Below are positions 6,793 to 9,355 of a DNA stretch of 9,355 nt, piece by piece. The DNA comes from JBHIBR01 sp046759145 [NCBI: Nitrospinota bacterium]. GTDB lineage: Bacteria; UBA8248. A program made the position numbers and the translations under genes. The notes beneath the pieces are model-generated. The model ran no database searches. It had not been told where the DNA came from and saw nothing but the letters and a program-made list of their open reading frames with translations. The stretch is from assembly GCA_046759145.1 (NCBI GenBank), contig JBHIBR010000043.1, positions 1 to 9,355 on the forward strand. The letters are read 5' to 3'. The first letter of the stretch is position 1. Every line of letters begins with the position of its first letter.

Positions 6793-6943
6793 GTAGCGCC
6801 GATGCCTCGGAACGCCGGCATCTTGCCGGCCTCCTGGCCGCGGTTGCCGCCAAGATGGCGGCGCTCCCAATGTTCGTAGCGCCGGCGTCTCGCCGGCTGT
6901 GGCGATGCCGCCGGAGCCGGACCGCCGGTGCGGCCGGCGCTAC
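6793..6943. repeat. Cluster of REP/BIME-like palindromic elements
   Basis: Four small hairpin units in alternating orientation share a 5-base head and a GC-rich palindrome. Unit A (+): GGAAC at 6809-6813 then GCCGGCA-TCT-TGCCGGC at 6814-6830. Unit B (-): palindrome 6846-6862, read on the minus strand GCCGCCA-TCT-TGGCGGC, with head GGAGC at 6867-6863. Unit C (+): GTAGC at 6876-6880 then GCCGGCG-TCT-CGCCGGC at 6881-6897. Unit D (-): head GTAGC at 6943-6939, stem of 9 bp with one bulged base at 6938-6916. A degenerate fifth head-plus-hairpin may lie at 6793-6810. C and D share a perfect 13-base inverted repeat (6874-6886 with 6933-6945). A GTAG or GGAG head before an imperfect palindrome is the hallmark of REP elements mobilised by RAYT (Y1) transposases. 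No RAYT gene is visible here. Confidence 0.65.
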
Positions 6944-6968
6944 GATGGTGTCAGCCTGGCGAAGGGTC

Positions 6969-8132
6969 TCAGTTCCCCGGCGCTCTCCCATCCCCCGGAC
7001 CCGGCACCCCGTAGAGCTCCGAGGCGTTTTTCCAAAAAACCCTCTCCGCCCCCTCCTCCGCCTGCGCCTCGGTGAGCTCCCCCCTCTCGACGTAGCTCCC
7101 GAGCAGGCGCTCGAAGCCCCGCCGCGCCCAGACGGCGCCCAGCCAGTGCATCTCGGGAAGGGTGTGGCCGTCCGAGCCGTAGAGCACTTTGCTGAAAGGC
7201 GCCAGGGCGAATAGCTCCTCCAGGACGCGCGGGAGGTGTCCCCCCAAGAGGGGCGTCGCCAGGGAGATGTCCACGAAGGCGTTCCCGTAGGTGGCCACGA
7301 GGAAGCCGGCCTCCCGCACGTGGGGGTAGCCCGCGTGGAGGAGGACGATCGGGAGCTCTCGCAACCCTTCCTCCTCGAAAATCGGCCGCAGGAGAGCGGG
7401 ATTCGCAAGCGGCAAGTGAATGTCGGCGTCCCCGAAGCCCGTGTGGAGTTGGAAGGGGAGAGTGAGCTCCCGGGCCGCGTGGAGGGCCTCCCAGAGGAGG
7501 AAGTCGAGGAGGTTCTTTTCGGCGATGCGGAGGCGCCCCGCCTGCCCTGCCCCCGCCCCCTTCCGCAGCGATTCATAAGCCCCGATGGCCTCAAGCCGCG
7601 TGGGCCGACCCACATCGAGGCCCGAGCGGTAGGCGATGATGGACTTGAGCGCCACCCCTCCCCGCGCTTTGTAGGCGGCAAGCCCATCCAGGAAGCGCGC
7701 CAGGAACCCTTCGAAAGCGGAACCCTCGGGCAGAAGATCCTCGGCCAAGCTCTCGATGCGGAGGGCGCCATAAGCGGGCCTCCCGAAGGCTTCGGGAAGT
7801 TCCCCGAGCCCCGGCGCATCGGGCGGAAAGCGGTGGTCGAAGAGGAGGGAGATGACCCCGGCCTTCTCGGCGAGGTCGCGGCAGCGCCCCGCAATGTCCC
7901 TCCCCTCCAGGGCGCCCGACACCTCCTCCAGCGTCGCGCCGCAGCCGTAGAGGCCCGCCAGGAGCGCGAGGCTCGCCTGCGCCGAGGGGGAGTGGGGGAG
8001 GTGCCGCCGCCGCTGCTCCTCACAGCGGCTCTCGCTCAGGATGGAGCGGAGCGCCTCCAAGGAAGGCGCCCTCCCTGCCAGGTCGGGCGCGTGGCAGTGG
8101 GCGTCGATGAGGGGGATGCGGGAGAGGTCCAC
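6969..8132 (-). CDS. Amidohydrolase, FluG N-terminal-domain type
   Basis: A 387-residue TIM-barrel metal hydrolase of the amidohydrolase 2 (PF04909-type) group. The metal-ligand signatures are present: DAHCH at 10-14 (H12, H14), a lysine in ALKSIIAYRSGL at 161-172, H230 in PFQLHTGFGDADIHL, H266 in VLLHAGYPHVREA, and D321 in YGSDGH. The HTGFGD, HAGYP and GSDGH set is characteristic of proteins related to the N-terminal half of fungal FluG, which is fused to a glutamine synthetase-like half; the upstream gene here is that second half. It probably acts on an amide, gamma-glutamyl or ring-carboxyl substrate, but none can be named. The GTG start is fixed by an in-frame stop at 8150-8148 and a GGAGG site about 8 bases upstream. 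The 90-base gap from the synthetase holds a small hairpin (8201-8215). No terminator with a T-run follows. Confidence 0.85.
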   Translation of the reverse strand: MDLSRIPLIDAHCHAPDLAGRAPSLEALRSILSESRCEEQRRRHLPHSPSAQASLALLAGLYGCGATLEEVSGALEGRDIAGRCRDLAEKAGVISLLFDHRFPPDAPGLGELPEAFGRPAYGALRIESLAEDLLPEGSAFEGFLARFLDGLAAYKARGGVALKSIIAYRSGLDVGRPTRLEAIGAYESLRKGAGAGQAGRLRIAEKNLLDFLLWEALHAARELTLPFQLHTGFGDADIHLPLANPALLRPIFEEEGLRELPIVLLHAGYPHVREAGFLVATYGNAFVDISLATPLLGGHLPRVLEELFALAPFSKVLYGSDGHTLPEMHWLGAVWARRGFERLLGSYVERGELTEAQAEEGAERVFWKNASELYGVPGPGDGRAPGN

Positions 8133-8222
8133 AAAAAGGCCCTCCGCTCAAATGTCCGGGCCGCCGGAACAGCGCCTTCCAGTCGGGCCTCCAAGTATGA
8201 GCACCCCTCCGGTGCGCAGGCG

Positions 8223-9355
8223 CTAGAAGATGGCGAAATGTCTCTCGAAGGCGTGCTCGGGCGGGTTGGCCGAGAAGTACTCCCACTCGTGGCGCTTGAT
8301 GAGGAGGTAGTCCTTGAGGAGCACCTCCCCTATGGCGTCGCCAAGCACCTTGTCGCGCTCCAGCTCGTCGGTCGCCTCCCGGATGGAAGTGGGAAGGCGC
8401 CGGATGCCGAGGCGCGCCCTCTCCTCCTCGCTGAAGAGGCCTGGGTCGCTCAGGGAGGGCTCGCCCACCGGCGTTTCGTGCTTGATGCCGTCCAGGCCCG
8501 CGGCGATGAGGCCCCCGAGGGCGATGTAGGGGTTGTTGCTCGGGTCGCAGGGCTTGAGCTCGAGGTTGGCCGACTCCATCTCCCGCCCCCAGAGGGGGGA
8601 GACCACCCGCACGGCGGCCTCCCGGTTGTCCGGGCCCCAGGCGGTGAAGGCGCTCGACCAGAAGTGGGGCACAAGCCGGCTGTAGGATTGGAACGAGGGA
8701 GCGGTGAGGGCGACGAGGGCCGGGAGATGGCGGAGGATGCCCCCCATGAAGTGGTAGCCGAGCTGGCTCAGGCCGTAACGGTCCTTGCGGTCGTGGAAGA
8801 GGTTTTTCCGTCCCGCCCGATCCCAGAGACTGAAATGGAGGTGGCATCCGTTTCCCGCCTCGCCGGGGAATGGTTTGGGAGAGAAGCTGGCGATGAGGCC
8901 GTGGTTGTGGGCTACTCCCCGGGCCGTCTCCCGGACCGTGAGCTGGTTGTCGGCGGCCGGGAGGGCGTCTGCGAAGCGGATGGGAAGCTCCTGCTGGCCG
9001 GGGCCGAGCTCGGGGTAGAACTCCTCGACCGACACCCCCTGGCCCTCCAGGGACTCGACAACATCCTGGATGACGGGGGCGGTGGAGTCCATCCCGGCCG
9101 AGCTGAAGCAGAGGCTGCGGTCGTAGGGCTCAAGGCCTCCCTCCCGACGGAGGGCGAGGGTGAACTCATTCTCGAAGGCCGCCTTCACAGTGAAACCCGC
9201 CTCCCGCGCCCGGTCCACCATGCGCTTCAGAAAACTCCGCGGACACGCCCCCCAGGGGGTGCGGTCTTGCTCGTAGAGGTCACAGTAGAGGCGCGCCGTC
9301 TTGGGCTGGTAGGGCAGGAGGGCGAAGGTTTCCGGGTCCGGCAGGAGGCGGATCT
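8223..9355 (-). CDS. Glutamine synthetase-family ligase (FluG C-terminal type), N-terminus outside window
   Basis: The frame continues unbroken to the window edge; a methionine at 9221 is internal, since the sequence beyond it (RLLPDPETFALLPYQPK, then YCDLYEQDRTPWG) is typical of the family. About 376 residues are visible, probably 70 or so short of full length. Numbering from the edge, the metal and ATP motifs are present: FENEF at 60-64 (E61, E63), E115 and E122 in ELGPGQQE, NGCHLHFSLW at 168-177, YSRLVP at 224-229, NREAAVR at 243-249, and NPYIALGGLIAAGLDGI from 274. The adenylylation tyrosine loop of E. coli GlnA is absent. The glutamate flap position (GYEAP in GlnA) reads HFWSS, with W232, and the arginine of EVRFPDP reads ELKPCDP, with K267. 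These changes argue for an amine other than ammonia as substrate. It pairs with the amidohydrolase downstream. Confidence 0.85.
   Translation of the reverse strand, partial: IRLLPDPETFALLPYQPKTARLYCDLYEQDRTPWGACPRSFLKRMVDRAREAGFTVKAAFENEFTLALRREGGLEPYDRSLCFSSAGMDSTAPVIQDVVESLEGQGVSVEEFYPELGPGQQELPIRFADALPAADNQLTVRETARGVAHNHGLIASFSPKPFPGEAGNGCHLHFSLWDRAGRKNLFHDRKDRYGLSQLGYHFMGGILRHLPALVALTAPSFQSYSRLVPHFWSSAFTAWGPDNREAAVRVVSPLWGREMESANLELKPCDPSNNPYIALGGLIAAGLDGIKHETPVGEPSLSDPGLFSEEERARLGIRRLPTSIREATDELERDKVLGDAIGEVLLKDYLLIKRHEWEYFSANPPEHAFERHFAIF

Noticed and set aside
6793-6943. CRISPR array
   Set aside because: Units alternate in orientation, are only 17-28 bases with short irregular spacing (8-18 bases), and differ in sequence, which does not fit direct repeats with unique spacers.
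6746-8023. Minus-strand open frame of 425 codons through the amidohydrolase region
   Set aside because: It is a frame-shifted reading of the amidohydrolase gene and runs through the palindrome cluster. Its product is low-complexity, while the other frame has all metal-ligand motifs.
8201-8215. Intrinsic terminator between the synthetase and the amidohydrolase
   Set aside because: The hairpin has a 5-bp stem (GCACC/GGTGC) with no T-run after it on the minus strand, so it is unlikely to separate the two genes.

Overview
This GC-rich window comes from a bacterium, almost certainly an uncultured one, and carries a complete coenzyme F420 biosynthesis operon next to a FluG-like gene pair. Every gene reads on the minus strand, so the biological order runs from high to low coordinates. 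F420 genes, separate CofG and CofH proteins (actinobacteria usually have the fused FbiC), Shine-Dalgarno sites, GTG starts and a sigma70-type promoter point to a non-actinobacterial F420-producing lineage, of the kind represented by Tectomicrobia, Rokubacteria or NC10. The sequence alone does not fix the phylum.

Layout in transcription order. (1) 9355-8223: a glutamine synthetase-family ligase, cut by the window edge. (2) 8132-6969: an amidohydrolase of the FluG N-terminal type. Together these two are a split version of the FluG architecture. (3) 6968-6593: 376 bases without a gene, holding a REP/BIME-like cluster of small palindromes (6793-6943), a strong sigma70-like promoter (6680-6652) and a perfect 8-2-8 dyad (6639-6622). 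(4) 6592-127: cofG, cofH, an FrhB-type F420 oxidoreductase, a stand-alone nitroreductase-fold protein resembling the C-terminal domain of FbiB, cofD, cofC and cofE. (5) 126-1: a non-coding tail with a hairpin.

How the genes work together. CofG and CofH, both radical SAM enzymes, make the deazaflavin Fo. CofC activates a three-carbon phosphoacid with GTP, and CofD joins the product to Fo. The FbiB-C-like protein probably reduces the dehydro intermediate, and CofE adds glutamates. The FrhB-like flavin/iron-sulfur protein probably moves electrons between F420H2 and another carrier. Short gaps (4-16 bases, plus a 1-base overlap at cofC/cofE) indicate one transcript; the only real gap is in front of cofC, where the start is uncertain.

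Points worth a second look are the separate FbiB-C-like reductase, the FrhB homologue inside the operon, substitutions at the expected ammonium and glutamate positions of the synthetase homologue, the palindrome cluster with covarying stems and GTAG/GGAG heads, and the promoter-plus-dyad in front of cofG.
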